Below, piece after piece: positions 17,140-26,571 of a DNA stretch of 48,346 nt (its first letter is position 1; the number at the start of each line of letters is the position of its first letter). The stretch lies in contig NZ_VJNV01000025.1 of assembly GCF_008633915.1 (NCBI RefSeq), positions 1-48,346 on the forward strand, in the 5' to 3' direction. The stretch is from Campylobacter sp. LR291e (lineage in GTDB: Bacteria > Campylobacterota > Campylobacteria > Campylobacterales > Campylobacteraceae). The notes beneath the pieces are model-generated. The model saw only the letters and a list, made by a program, of their open reading frames with translations. It was not told where the DNA came from and made no database searches. A program made the position numbers and the translations under genes.

Positions 17140-17912
17140 TTTTTCTCCTTTGTTAAAATTATATATGGTTTGTCGTTGTGATAGCTTATATCACAATTTA
17201 AATCATAAATTTCTTTTAAAATTTCTTTTTTAAAAAGTTCTTTTACCTCTCCACTATAAGCAATCTTGCCATCTTTTAAAAAAATGATTTTATTGCAAAA
17301 TAAAGAGGCTAAATTTAAATCATGCAAGATAGCTATAACGCTTATATTATTGGTATTAATCATATCTTCACATAAGTTTAAAAGCTCTATAGCATAATTT
17401 AAATCAAGGGCTGAAGTTGGTTCGTCTAAAAACAAAATTTTAGGCTTTTTAAGAAGTGCGCGACCTAGCATTACCCTTTGAAATTCACCACCACTTAAAG
17501 ATAATACATTTCTATCTAAAAAGCTTTCAAGCTTTAAAATTTTAGCCATTTGCTTGGCTTCATCTATGTCTTGCTTAGAATAATCTAAAAAACTATGTTT
17601 TAAGCTTACAAATTTACCCATTAATAAAACATCAATCACCTTTAAAGCTGTGTGAAGTTGAGAATGTTGTGGCATAAAGCCTGAAATTTTAGCAAATTCT
17701 TTTAATTCATAATCCTTTAATTTTTTACCTAAAACGACAATCTCACCTTTTTTATAATCAAGATTTTTTAACATATTTTTTAAAAGTGTGCTTTTACCTG
17801 AGCCATTTGGTCCTAAAATTCCTAAAAAATCACCCCTTTCAAGCCTTAAATTTATATCTTTTAAAAATTCCTTATTATGATAAGAAAAACTTAAATTTTT
17901 AATCTCAAGCAT
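17136..17912 (-). CDS. ABC importer ATPase, FepC/BtuD type
   Basis: A 258-aa ATPase powering the importer. Walker A GPNGSGKST is at residues 34-42, the Q-loop is GFMPQHSQ, the signature LSGGEFQRVMLGRALL, Walker B ILFLDEPTSALD and the switch His in AILHDLNLASLF. It overlaps the permease gene by 1 bp and the binding-protein gene by 4 bp, consistent with one polycistronic unit. Confidence 0.92.
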   Translation of the reverse strand: MLEIKNLSFSYHNKEFLKDINLRLERGDFLGILGPNGSGKSTLLKNMLKNLDYKKGEIVVLGKKLKDYELKEFAKISGFMPQHSQLHTALKVIDVLLMGKFVSLKHSFLDYSKQDIDEAKQMAKILKLESFLDRNVLSLSGGEFQRVMLGRALLKKPKILFLDEPTSALDLNYAIELLNLCEDMINTNNISVIAILHDLNLASLFCNKIIFLKDGKIAYSGEVKELFKKEILKEIYDLNCDISYHNDKPYIILTKEKK

Positions 17913-18889
17913 TATAAAAATCTCCTAGCACTTAGGGCTAAATATAAAAAAATCGGTGCTCCAAATAAAGAGGTTAAAATTCCAATAGGAAGTTGAATAG
18001 GTGCTAAAATGGTCCTTGCAATGCTATCACAAATCAATAAAAAAAGCCCTCCTAAAAGCGTACAAAATGGAATTACTAAAGCGTTATTATAATTTTTTAA
18101 CATTAATCTAACTGCGTGAGGTATAATTAAGCCTACAAAGGCTATAAGCCCACTAAATGCTACTGCAAAAGAAACGGCTAAGGATGATATTATTAATAAA
18201 TTTATTTTAAGTTTTCTAGCATTTACGCCTAGATTACAGGCTTCTTCATCCCCACATAAAATAATATTTAACTCATTTTTAAAGGCATAAAAATACAATA
18301 AACAAAGAATTAGTGGCCCTATCAAAAAGCTTACCCTTAACCAACTTGCACTGCCTAAATTTCCCATTAACCAAGCTACAATTTTAAACGAATCTTCTCC
18401 TATATAATAGGTAAAAAAAGAAGTAAACGCCCCTAAAAATGAAGAGGTCGCTATGCCTATGATTAATAAGGTAGCTAAACTTGCCCGACTTGAAATTTTA
18501 AATACAAATAAAGAAAATAAGGCTGCACAAACAAAGCCTAAAATCCCATAATAAAAATCTCCTAAATTTAACAAATAAGCCAAAACTGCCCCAAAGGTAG
18601 CAGCTGCTGCAATGCCTATTATATAGGGGTCAGCTATGGGATTTGAAAAAACACTTTGTGTAATTGCCCCACTACTTGCTAATAACATGCCTATTAAAAT
18701 AGCCATTATAATGCGAGGGAATCTTCCTTGCAAAATGATAGTTCTTAATAACTCATCATCGCCAAATAAGTATTTAAATAAATTAACCGGGCTTAAATTC
18801 TCATCACCCAAACAAAGGGCGATAAGAATACAAATAATATAGGCTATAAATATAGCAAATAGTACAAAATAATAAGGTTTAAAAATCAT
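17912..18889 (-). CDS. ABC importer permease, FecCD family
   Basis: A 325-aa permease with about ten membrane helices. FecCD signatures are visible: GRFPRIIMAILIGMLLASSG, the VFSNPIADPYIIGI stretch, and the coupling-helix region FVGLIIPHAVRLM. It forms the membrane channel for siderophore, heme or cobalamin uptake with the adjacent ATPase. The start overlaps the TonB receptor gene by 11 bp. Confidence 0.92.
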   Translation of the reverse strand: MIFKPYYFVLFAIFIAYIICILIALCLGDENLSPVNLFKYLFGDDELLRTIILQGRFPRIIMAILIGMLLASSGAITQSVFSNPIADPYIIGIAAAATFGAVLAYLLNLGDFYYGILGFVCAALFSLFVFKISSRASLATLLIIGIATSSFLGAFTSFFTYYIGEDSFKIVAWLMGNLGSASWLRVSFLIGPLILCLLYFYAFKNELNIILCGDEEACNLGVNARKLKINLLIISSLAVSFAVAFSGLIAFVGLIIPHAVRLMLKNYNNALVIPFCTLLGGLFLLICDSIARTILAPIQLPIGILTSLFGAPIFLYLALSARRFL

Positions 18890-21011
18890 ATTTTAACTCT
18901 AAATAATAGTTTCTTCCCTGTCCTGGTGTGTAATTGTCACTTACTGCATTTTGATATGTGTAATATTCTTCATCAAATAAATTTCTAATACCTGCCATTA
19001 CTAATAAATTTTTATAGCGATATTGTGCCCCAATGTCTGTTATAAATCTTTCTTTTATCCAGTTACTATAAGTTATTTTGCCGGTATCAGCATCAGTGTT
19101 TCCTCCATCCTTTGCCCTTGAAAGATAGCTTAAATCAATAAAGGCGTTAACAAATTTATTAAAGCTATATTCAGCACTCGCACTCGCCTTAATAGTAGAA
19201 ACATAAGGAATTCTTAATCCATCATTAATGCCCTTTGAAATTTCAGCATCAATATAGCTTAATCCTTCTTTAAAATACAAGCTATCATTTAATAAGCTTT
19301 GAGACATGTGAAGTTCGACCCCATATCTTCTTGTTTCATCTATATTATAATATTTCCAATAAGCCCCGCCTGTATTGTGTGGGTCTCCTATATATGAAAT
19401 TTCATCCTTACTTTGCGTATAAAAAAGAGTTACATTCCAAGCATGAAAATCCCACCAAAAGTCCTTAACGCCTATCTCAAAGGTATTAAATGTTTCACTA
19501 TCTAAATCACTACTACAATAAGCAGCCCCTCCACACAAATCAGTACTAGCCCCTGTTGAAGTACCCCTTGTGATAAATTGGGCCGGTGTTGGTGAAACAT
19601 AACCTCTTTCATATTTTAAATAAATTGAACCTGTATCTGAGTACTTAAAGCTAGGGGTTATTTCGATAGCAAAATTACTTGTGTCTTTATCTTCCATAGA
19701 ATAAGGGGTAGTAGTATCTACACTAGGTATAATAGGTATAACATAAGTCATTTGATTCCTATAAGACCTATCTGTTTTATAAGTAGCATATTCATATCTA
19801 GCCCCACCTGATAGGCTAAATATATCATTAAATTCATGCAAATCAAGCAAAAAGATAGAATGGGTTAATTTATCCATATCCATATTAGTAGTCATATTAT
19901 GTTCAAATATAACAATAGCATAATTTTGCCTTGAAAGTCTTTTTGCATTATGGCTTAAAAATTCATATCCAAATACTAAATAAGAATTATCTAAATAATC
20001 GTATTTTGTTTTTAAATTTACACCTGTTAGCATATCTTCAAAGCTACTTCCATCCTGATTAAGTCCATCTAGTGTTCCTGCATATGGGCTATTGTTTTTA
20101 AGATATTTTATGGTTTGATTTTGCCAAAACGCCCCTAGATCAAATTGCCACTCATCGCTTAAAATATAGTTAAAGTCTAAGCTAAGTTCAGGTCTATTCG
20201 TTTTAGCGATTGCATTATCACTTCCAGCCTGAGTTGGATCAGCTTCAATTTGAGCCTTTGTCAAATAACCCGTGCTTGTGTTTTTGCTTTCAAAATAATT
20301 ATAAGCAATTATCAAGGATGCTACCTCGCTAAAATCTACATAAGATTTAGTATTGACATAAAAGCCCTTTTCATTATATCCATCTTGATAGCCATCCTTG
20401 TTAAAACCATTTATATCAAAAGAAAAGCTAAAATTATCATTAAATTTCTTAGCCCCATTTGCATTTAAAAAACCACCTGCTCCACTATCTTCAAAGATAT
20501 TGCCTCTAACTCCAAGTCCAAAACTATCTTCTTTTTTCTTTTTAGTTATCACATTGATAACCCCACCTCTTGTGCCATTTCCATATAAAACACTACCTCC
20601 TCCAGGTATGATTTCAATACGTTCAACATCATCTATATTAATGGAATTTAAAGGCGTAACCCCGTGAGAATTATCAAGTACATTTACACTTCTTCCATCA
20701 ACCATAAGTTTAACTGCCACATTTGCCTTATCACCTTGTCCACGCATATCAATGCTAGTTCCCAAGCCATTATCAACAAAGCTAACTAAGGCTATTCTTT
20801 CTAGGGCTTGTTCTAGTGAAGTATATGAGCGTCTATGTAGTTCATCGCCTTCAATAACCATAACATTTCTTATAGTACTATCTGCTTCTTCTTCAAAACC
20901 AGAAGCACTTACTACGACTTTGTCTGACTTTAAATCTTTTATCTCATTTGCAAAAGAATTCATTAGTATTAAGGATACTATGAAAGAAAGTTTTAAAATT
21001 TTATTTTGCAT
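18879..21011 (-). CDS. TonB-dependent outer-membrane receptor
   Basis: An outer-membrane gated receptor. The start is the ATG at 21011 (MQNKILKLSF), which has AAGGA before it; 13 more upstream codons are open but unlikely. After a signal peptide ending near NSFA there is a TonB-box-like DKVVVSASG, a plug domain (about 40-150, VERIEIIPGGGSVLYGNGTRGGVINVIT), and a long beta barrel ending YYLELKYDF with a terminal Phe. The corrected length is 710 aa. It leads an operon with a FecCD-type importer and lies behind a perfect Fur-type palindrome, so a ferric-siderophore or heme role is likely. I cannot match it confidently to CfrA, ChuA or another named receptor. Confidence 0.9.
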   Translation of the reverse strand: MQNKILKLSFIVSLILMNSFANEIKDLKSDKVVVSASGFEEEADSTIRNVMVIEGDELHRRSYTSLEQALERIALVSFVDNGLGTSIDMRGQGDKANVAVKLMVDGRSVNVLDNSHGVTPLNSINIDDVERIEIIPGGGSVLYGNGTRGGVINVITKKKKEDSFGLGVRGNIFEDSGAGGFLNANGAKKFNDNFSFSFDINGFNKDGYQDGYNEKGFYVNTKSYVDFSEVASLIIAYNYFESKNTSTGYLTKAQIEADPTQAGSDNAIAKTNRPELSLDFNYILSDEWQFDLGAFWQNQTIKYLKNNSPYAGTLDGLNQDGSSFEDMLTGVNLKTKYDYLDNSYLVFGYEFLSHNAKRLSRQNYAIVIFEHNMTTNMDMDKLTHSIFLLDLHEFNDIFSLSGGARYEYATYKTDRSYRNQMTYVIPIIPSVDTTTPYSMEDKDTSNFAIEITPSFKYSDTGSIYLKYERGYVSPTPAQFITRGTSTGASTDLCGGAAYCSSDLDSETFNTFEIGVKDFWWDFHAWNVTLFYTQSKDEISYIGDPHNTGGAYWKYYNIDETRRYGVELHMSQSLLNDSLYFKEGLSYIDAEISKGINDGLRIPYVSTIKASASAEYSFNKFVNAFIDLSYLSRAKDGGNTDADTGKITYSNWIKERFITDIGAQYRYKNLLVMAGIRNLFDEEYYTYQNAVSDNYTPGQGRNYYLELKYDF

Positions 21012-21070
21012 TTTACATTCCTTGTATTTTGGGGCTAAATTTAGCCCCATTTAATTTAAATTTTAAGGAT

Positions 21071-21099
21071 TAATTATTGATAATTTTTATCAATAATTA
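21071..21099. promoter_or_regulatory. Fur box upstream of the TonB/ABC operon
   Basis: A perfect inverted repeat with 13-bp arms TAATTATTGATAA and TTATCAATAATTA around a 3-base centre. It contains the GATAAT/ATTATC core of Fur operators and lies 60 bp before the receptor start codon, where a repressor would cover the promoter. Iron-dependent repression of the operon is a strong inference. Confidence 0.85.
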
Positions 21100-21237
21100 T
21101 AAGCAGTGAAAGTATAATTTATTTATCTTAAATTTTGTTTAAAATTCTATACTATAGGAATTTAAATTTATTTTAGTAATTATGTTTAGTGTTAAAATAT
21201 GAGAATAGATATTAAATTTTAAAAGATAAGTTTTATC

Positions 21238-23037
21238 CTAAAATTTAGAATTTAAGCTACTTATTTTCTGAGCTGTTTTTTTATTTGTAAGCTTACAAAG
21301 TTCATCAAAATCTGCCTTATAAATATTTTCAAAACTTCCATAATAGGCTAATAATTTTTGCAAACTACCCTGAGTTATGCCTAAATTTAAAAGCTTAGAA
21401 CTTGTTAAATCTTGCTTTTTCTTTGTTTTTTGGTGGAAAGATATAGCAAAGCGATGGGCCTCGTCTCGTAATTTTTGTAAAAATTGTAATCTTCTATCAT
21501 CATCATTTAAGCTAAATTCGCCCTTAATAGAATAAATCTTATCCCTTGCTCTACCCTTTGTCCTATGGGCCTTTGAATCTATTTTTTCCTTTGCAATGGC
21601 TAAGATATCAATATTTACGCCTTTATCTTTTATTAAATTTAAAGCTAAATTTAATAAAGCTTTCCCTCCATCTAGTACCCATAAATCAGGTGGGCTAAGC
21701 TTGTCAAAATCCTTAATCCTACGCGTTAAAATCTCACGCATTTGTTCATAATCATTTTTATAATTTAAATGAAATTTTCTATAATGACTTTTATTAAAAA
21801 CCCCATTTTCAAAGCACACCATAGCCCCAACACATGCTACTCCTTGCATATGAGAATTATCAAAAATTTCAATACAGTTTGGTTCATTTTCAAGCCCAAA
21901 ATATTCTTGCAAACTCTTTTCTATATTTTCTTTCTTTTTATAGATATTAATATTTTGCAAAGAATTTTCAAAGGCCAACTCACAAATTCGCTTTTTTTCA
22001 CCTTGTTTTGCAGTTTTAATATGAATTTTTTTATTAAATCTCTTACTTAAAATATCAGCTAAAATTTCACTATCTTCAAAGTCTTCATAGGTATAAATTT
22101 TATTTGCAATAAAGGGAATATTTGCATTAAAATTTTCTAAGATAAGCTGTTTATAAATTTCATTTTTATCATAAGCCATTTTTAAAGGAGTTATTTTGCT
22201 ATTTGAACTAATGATTTTACCATTTTGAATAACAAAACGAATAGTAGATAGCAACTCATTTTTAACGCTCATTGCAAAGACCTCAAAGTCTTCAAAATTT
22301 GCTAAATCAAGTTCTATTTTTACCTCTAAATCCTTAATCGTTTTTATCTGGTCCCTTAGTCTAGCAGCTTCTTCATAATTTTCATTACTAGCTAAAAATA
22401 GCATTTTTTCTTCTAATTTTTTAACTAAAATGCTAGGATTAAGCAAGGCTTTCATAGCATCTTCTAAAAGTTTTTTATACTCATCTTTTGTTGTTAAATG
22501 TACGCAATACCCCTTGCAGCGATTGATTTGATAAAATATACAAGGGCTTTTGCAGTTATTTTTTTGCTTTAAAGGAAAATACAAATAAAGAGCGTTTAAA
22601 AGTTCTTTTGCCCCCTTAAAAAATGGACCAAAATATCTAATCTTACTTTTTTTAATAAGCATTCTAGTTATATTAAAGCGAGGAAAATCCTCATTTAAAT
22701 CAATGTAAATATAAGGGTAAGTTTTATCATCTCTTAACAAAATATTATATTTTGGGCGAAGTTGTTTTATAAATGAATTTTCTAAAATCAAGGCATCGGC
22801 TTCTGAGTGAGTGCTTATAAACTCAATACTACTTGCTTCTTCAATCATTTTTTGAATGCGTAAGGAATTTTTTTCATTTGGCTTAAAAATAGGCACAAAA
22901 GAAAAATAAGAACGAACCCTTTTTTTTAAATCCTTTGCCTTGCCAACATACAAAAGTCTGCCACTGCTTGAAAAATATTGATACACACCAGGCGTACTTG
23001 GTAAGGAATTTAAGCTTTTTAATAAATTTTCATTCAT
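21238..23037 (-). CDS. uvrC: Excinuclease ABC subunit C
   Basis: The dual-incision nuclease of nucleotide excision repair. At 599 aa it has the N-terminal GIY-YIG nuclease (LPSTPGVYQYF, LLYVGKAKDLKKRVRSYF), a Cys-rich segment (CKSPCIFYQINRCKGYC), a UVR motif (NEDYEEAARLRDQI-like sequence near 205), the RNase H-like C-terminal nuclease (ECFDNSHMQG-like IEIFDNSHMQG, LWVLDGGKALL), and a final helix-hairpin-helix region. The start overlaps the preceding gene by 8 bp. Confidence 0.96.
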   Translation of the reverse strand: MNENLLKSLNSLPSTPGVYQYFSSSGRLLYVGKAKDLKKRVRSYFSFVPIFKPNEKNSLRIQKMIEEASSIEFISTHSEADALILENSFIKQLRPKYNILLRDDKTYPYIYIDLNEDFPRFNITRMLIKKSKIRYFGPFFKGAKELLNALYLYFPLKQKNNCKSPCIFYQINRCKGYCVHLTTKDEYKKLLEDAMKALLNPSILVKKLEEKMLFLASNENYEEAARLRDQIKTIKDLEVKIELDLANFEDFEVFAMSVKNELLSTIRFVIQNGKIISSNSKITPLKMAYDKNEIYKQLILENFNANIPFIANKIYTYEDFEDSEILADILSKRFNKKIHIKTAKQGEKKRICELAFENSLQNINIYKKKENIEKSLQEYFGLENEPNCIEIFDNSHMQGVACVGAMVCFENGVFNKSHYRKFHLNYKNDYEQMREILTRRIKDFDKLSPPDLWVLDGGKALLNLALNLIKDKGVNIDILAIAKEKIDSKAHRTKGRARDKIYSIKGEFSLNDDDRRLQFLQKLRDEAHRFAISFHQKTKKKQDLTSSKLLNLGITQGSLQKLLAYYGSFENIYKADFDELCKLTNKKTAQKISSLNSKF

Positions 23038-23500
23038 TGATATTTTTCTTAATGATTTGTCTTAATTCTTCCATTTTTTGATAAAAGATAGGGTTTTTAA
23101 AATTGTTTTCAAATTTAGCTAAAGAAAGTTCTATGTAAGGGGCTTTTGGTAGAGGTTTATAAGCTATTTTAGTTTTATCATTAAATTTTATTGAAAGAAT
23201 TTTAATATCCTTTATATATTTAAATGGACTATCTTTATACATATTAGCATATTTTTTTATACGAAATTTAATCTCATTTTTGGTACTATCGTGGTTAAAT
23301 TCTTGTCTAGCGACATTTGATTTTGTCAAAATGTGCAAGATATTATTTTTAATGAAGATTCTTGAAATAAGCATTTGGTGTTCTTTGCTAAAATAAATTT
23401 TAAGAAAATCTTGACAAAAAAATAAATTTCTTAGGAATGGATTATGAGGCAAATTTACAAAAGAACCTATAACGTTACTTATACTTTGAATCTTTTTCAT
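23030..23500 (-). CDS. DciA/DUF721-like protein, unknown function
   Basis: A 156-aa basic protein. The central part (HQMLISRIFIKNNILHILTKSNVARQEFNH and the following KKYANMY) follows the beta-alpha pattern of DUF721/DciA proteins, which load or aid the replicative helicase in bacteria without DnaC. The match is by pattern only. It overlaps uvrC by 8 bp and is probably co-transcribed. Its first 57 bp overlap the 5' end of the divergent lipoprotein gene at 23444. No clear Shine-Dalgarno precedes the ATG at 23500. Confidence 0.6.
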   Translation of the reverse strand: MKKIQSISNVIGSFVNLPHNPFLRNLFFCQDFLKIYFSKEHQMLISRIFIKNNILHILTKSNVARQEFNHDSTKNEIKFRIKKYANMYKDSPFKYIKDIKILSIKFNDKTKIAYKPLPKAPYIELSLAKFENNFKNPIFYQKMEELRQIIKKNINE

Positions 23501-23635
23501 TTGATAATAATAGCACTTTTTTGCTTAATTTTACTAAGTGCTTGTGGATATAAAGGCGACCCTATTTATAATGATTATGAACAAAATGGCACTATTAAAG
23601 AAAGCAAAAGTTTTCAGCATCTCCAAAGGTGGTAA
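23444..23635 (+). CDS. Small lipoprotein, LptM-like
   Basis: A 63-aa protein with an unusually long polar N-region (MRQIYKRTYNVTYTLNLFH), a hydrophobic core and the lipobox LLSAC, then GYKGDPIY, the short CGxKGxxxxP-type mature start typical of tiny LptM/YifL-like lipoproteins. In E. coli such a protein helps LPS-transport (LptD) assembly; that role is only inferred here. The ATG has AGGA seven bases before it and TTGACA further upstream, supporting this start. Its 5' end overlaps the divergent DciA-like gene by 57 bp. Confidence 0.75.
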   Translation: MRQIYKRTYNVTYTLNLFHLIIIALFCLILLSACGYKGDPIYNDYEQNGTIKESKSFQHLQRW

Positions 23636-23708
23636 AAAATTTATGCAATTCTTAAATAATTTTAGCTACAATAAAGCTTTAAATTTCACTTTAATTTAAG
23701 GTTAGCTA

Positions 23709-25244
23709 ATGAAAAAAGCAGATATTTTAGTCTTAGATTTTGGCTCACAATATACTCAATTAATAGCAAGAAGATTACGAGAACAAGGCGTTTATACTGA
23801 AATTTTACCCTTTAATGCAAGTTTAGAAGATATAAAATTAAAAGAACCTAAAGGCTTGATTTTAAGTGGGGGGCCGGCCAGTGTTTATGCAAATGATGCC
23901 TTTTTTTGCGAAAAGGGAATTTTTGATTTAAATTTGCCTATACTTGGAATTTGTTATGGAATGCAACTTATTGCACATCATTTTAAAGCCCTAGTAGCCC
24001 CAGCAACTCATAAAGAATATGGCAAAGCAAATATACAAGTAAAGCAAGATAGCGATTTATTTAAAAACTTACCTAAACAGCAAGTAGTTTGGATGAGTCA
24101 TTCTGATAAGGTTGAAAATTTACCTAGCAATTTTAAGGTTTTAGCTACTAGTGAAAATAGCCCTTATTGCGTGTTTGCTGATGAGAAACGTAAAATTTTT
24201 GGTTTGCAATTTCACCCTGAGGTGCAACATAGCGAATTTGGAAAAAGTATATTAAAGAATTTTGCAAAATATGCTTGTAAATGTGAAAGCATTTGGAATA
24301 TGGGTAGCTTTGCAAAGACTCAAGCTCAAAAAATTCGCGAAGAAGTTGGGAGCAATAAGGTCTTGTGTGCAGTAAGTGGGGGCGTTGATAGTAGCGTAGT
24401 AGCAGCACTTTTAGCAAATGCTTTAAAAGAACAAGTCATAGTTGTTTTTGTAGATAATGGACTTTTAAGGCAAAATGAAAGACAAAACGTGGAATTTATG
24501 TTTAAAAATACGCTTGGCATTAATCTTATAAGCATTGATGCTAGTGAAATTTTCTTAACTCGCTTAAAGGGCGTAATTGACCCTGAAAAAAAGAGAAAGA
24601 TTATAGGCAATACCTTTATAGAAGTCTTTGAAGAAGAGGCAAAAAAACATAAAGATGTAAAGTACCTTGCACAAGGTACCCTTTACACAGATATAATCGA
24701 AAGTTCAGTAATCGGGGCAAGTAAGACTATAAAATCTCACCATAATGTAGGGGGTTTGCCTGAAAAAATGAATTTAAAATTAATCGAGCCTTTAAAAGAA
24801 ATTTTTAAAGATGAAGTTAGGGCCTTAGGGCTTGAACTTGGACTTTCAAAAGAAGTTATTTATAGGCACCCCTTTCCTGGTCCAGGCCTTGCTATACGCA
24901 TAATGGGCGAGGTAAATAAGCCTAGTTTAGAACTTTTAAAAAAGGCAGATGCTATTTTGCTTGAAGAGTTAAGAAGTAGTGGTTGGTATGATAAGGCTTG
25001 GCAAGCATTTTGTGTTTTGCTTAATGTTAAAAGCGTTGGCGTTATGGGGGATAATCGCACCTATGATAATACCATTTGCATAAGGGTAGTTGATGCAAGT
25101 GATGGAATGACAGCAAATTTTACGCATTTGCCTTTTAATCTTTTAGAAAATACTTCAAACCGCATAATTAACGAAGTAAATGGCATTAATAGAGTAGTTT
25201 ATGATATTACCTCAAAACCACCGGGTACTATTGAATGGGAATAA
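23709..25244 (+). CDS. guaA: GMP synthase (glutamine-hydrolysing)
   Basis: Converts XMP to GMP. The N-terminal class I glutamine amidotransferase has the nucleophile in GICYGMQL and His/Glu in FHPEVQHSE. The ATP-pyrophosphatase domain carries the P-loop SGGVDSS, and the C-terminal dimerisation domain ends [12 protein letters not shown], the family signature. The 511-aa length is normal. It follows the small lipoprotein on the same strand, with AAGG before the ATG. Confidence 0.98.
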   Translation: MKKADILVLDFGSQYTQLIARRLREQGVYTEILPFNASLEDIKLKEPKGLILSGGPASVYANDAFFCEKGIFDLNLPILGICYGMQLIAHHFKALVAPATHKEYGKANIQVKQDSDLFKNLPKQQVVWMSHSDKVENLPSNFKVLATSENSPYCVFADEKRKIFGLQFHPEVQHSEFGKSILKNFAKYACKCESIWNMGSFAKTQAQKIREEVGSNKVLCAVSGGVDSSVVAALLANALKEQVIVVFVDNGLLRQNERQNVEFMFKNTLGINLISIDASEIFLTRLKGVIDPEKKRKIIGNTFIEVFEEEAKKHKDVKYLAQGTLYTDIIESSVIGASKTIKSHHNVGGLPEKMNLKLIEPLKEIFKDEVRALGLELGLSKEVIYRHPFPGPGLAIRIMGEVNKPSLELLKKADAILLEELRSSGWYDKAWQAFCVLLNVKSVGVMGDNRTYDNTICIRVVDASDGMTANFTHLPFNLLENTSNRIINEVNGINRVVYDITSKPPGTIEWE

Positions 25245-25269
25245 CTGTGCTAAAATACAAATTTTTAGA

Positions 25270-25275
25270 TATAAT
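25270..25275 (+). promoter_or_regulatory. -10 box of the DsbC-like gene
   Basis: TATAAT lies 27 bp before the start codon, with AAAGGAAG as the ribosome binding site between them. No -35 hexamer is evident. Confidence 0.55.
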
Positions 25276-25301
25276 TTTACTAAACTTTAAAAGGAAGTAA
25301 T

Positions 25302-26018
25302 ATGAAAAAGTTAGCTTTATTTTTAGGACTTAGTTCTTTTTTATTTGCAGCAAGTAATGAAGAGATTATAAATTTTTACTCACAAATAATACAAGCCCAA
25401 GCCCCGAACGCTAAGGTAAGCATAAGCAAAAGGGAAAAACTTGCTAGTAGCAATATAGAAAGCATTATCTTAGAAATTGACTTAGGCAATGGTGAAAAAC
25501 AAAATGATATTGCATTTACAATAGGGGATTTTATCAGTGCTGATATGATTAATATAAAAAGTGGAACTTCTTATAGAAGGGATTTTGAATTAAAAAATTT
25601 CCAAGAGGCTAAGGATAAATTTACAGCAAATGCAAAAGATGTTGTAAAAAAAGAAAGTATGGTTGTGAAATTAGGCGATAATACTAAGCCAAAAATTTAC
25701 ATTTTTACAGACCCAGAATGCCCATTTTGTAGAGAACAATTAAAAGATATAGAAAATGAATTAGCAAATCATCAAATAAATTTAATATTAACTCCGGTGC
25801 ACGGCAAAAGTTCTTTTGAAAAATCAGCCCTGATATACAAAGAAAGTGCTAAAGCAAAAACAGATAAAGATAAGATTGCCATTCTTAGAAAATACTATGA
25901 TGAAAATATAAAAACCTACCCAAAGGTAAGTGACGCAGAGGTTAAAAAAATTTTAGAACTTTTTGAAAAATATAGGGCTTTAGGGCTTCATGCTACTCCA
26001 ACTACCATTGAGGAGTAA
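25302..26018 (+). CDS. DsbC/DsbG-like periplasmic thiol-disulfide protein, short C-terminus
   Basis: A 238-aa protein with a signal peptide (MKKLALFLGLSSFLFAAS), a DsbC-like dimerisation region (about 20-115) and a thioredoxin fold with the active site CPFC in DPECPFCREQL. The cis-proline loop appears as ATPTT very near the end. The protein stops four residues later (IEE), so the last strand and helix that normally follow cis-Pro are missing. The next gene starts two bases on. C. jejuni has a DsbC-like dimeric isomerase/oxidase of this size class. It may act on periplasmic disulfides with a trimmed fold, or the gene may be 3'-truncated. Confidence 0.75.
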   Translation: MKKLALFLGLSSFLFAASNEEIINFYSQIIQAQAPNAKVSISKREKLASSNIESIILEIDLGNGEKQNDIAFTIGDFISADMINIKSGTSYRRDFELKNFQEAKDKFTANAKDVVKKESMVVKLGDNTKPKIYIFTDPECPFCREQLKDIENELANHQINLILTPVHGKSSFEKSALIYKESAKAKTDKDKIAILRKYYDENIKTYPKVSDAEVKKILELFEKYRALGLHATPTTIEE

Positions 26019-26020
26019 CA

Positions 26021-26539
26021 ATGCGTTTTTGTCTGATATTTTTAGTTCTTTTTTTTACAGCTTGTTCTAGTTCTAAATTTGTACAAAGCAATGCTGAGCT
26101 TAATAATGAAGGAATTTTCATTAAGGCTAGGGTCAATGAAAGCTTTAAGATTACCCTACAAAATCCAAGCTCAATTGAAACAAATTTTAAAGAAAGCTTA
26201 AAAGAAGAATTATTAAGTTTAGGTTTAAAAGAAGATATTAATAACCCTGATTATGAATTATTAATAAATTTGGTAAATTTTAAAAAGCATATTTATGCCC
26301 TTAAGGTTTCAAGGTCGGGTACTTTTTTTTATGATTTTACACCTATGGAACCAAGGGGTGAATGGATGGTAGAAAATTATTATAGTATGCAAATGAATAT
26401 AAAAATTAAAGGCAAACAAGATAGTGGACAAACAAGCATACTTGCTAAAACAGCCTTTATAAGCGATAAAACAAGGTGTCAATTGTCCTTAGAAAATAGC
26501 ATTGCAAAGCAGATAAAAAGTTTTTTCTTTATGCAATGA
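26021..26539 (+). CDS. Outer-membrane lipoprotein, TraT-like, unknown function
   Basis: A 172-aa protein with a lipoprotein signal (MRFCLIFLVLFFTAC, lipobox FTAC) followed by SSSKF. The early mature region (VFIKARV-like FIKARVNESFKITLQNPSS, then a NFKESLKEELLSLG helix and DYELLINLVNF strand) resembles TraT-type surface lipoproteins, though the match is weak and the C-terminal half differs. It starts two bases after the DsbC-like gene and is presumably co-transcribed. Confidence 0.6.
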   Translation: MRFCLIFLVLFFTACSSSKFVQSNAELNNEGIFIKARVNESFKITLQNPSSIETNFKESLKEELLSLGLKEDINNPDYELLINLVNFKKHIYALKVSRSGTFFYDFTPMEPRGEWMVENYYSMQMNIKIKGKQDSGQTSILAKTAFISDKTRCQLSLENSIAKQIKSFFFMQ

Positions 26540-26571
26540 TTTTATCTTGACCAGCCCCTTGATTGATTTTT

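Noticed and set aside
23868-23876. Run of G in guaA as a phase-variation tract
   Set aside because: Only six G, in codons for the conserved SGGPASV loop; the gene is intact and essential.
24148-25060. Antisense open frames over guaA
   Set aside because: They lie fully inside a conserved gene on the other strand, have no ribosome sites, and give Leu/Ser-rich products typical of shadow frames. The same applies to the antisense frames over the TonB receptor, ftsK, aspS and metG.
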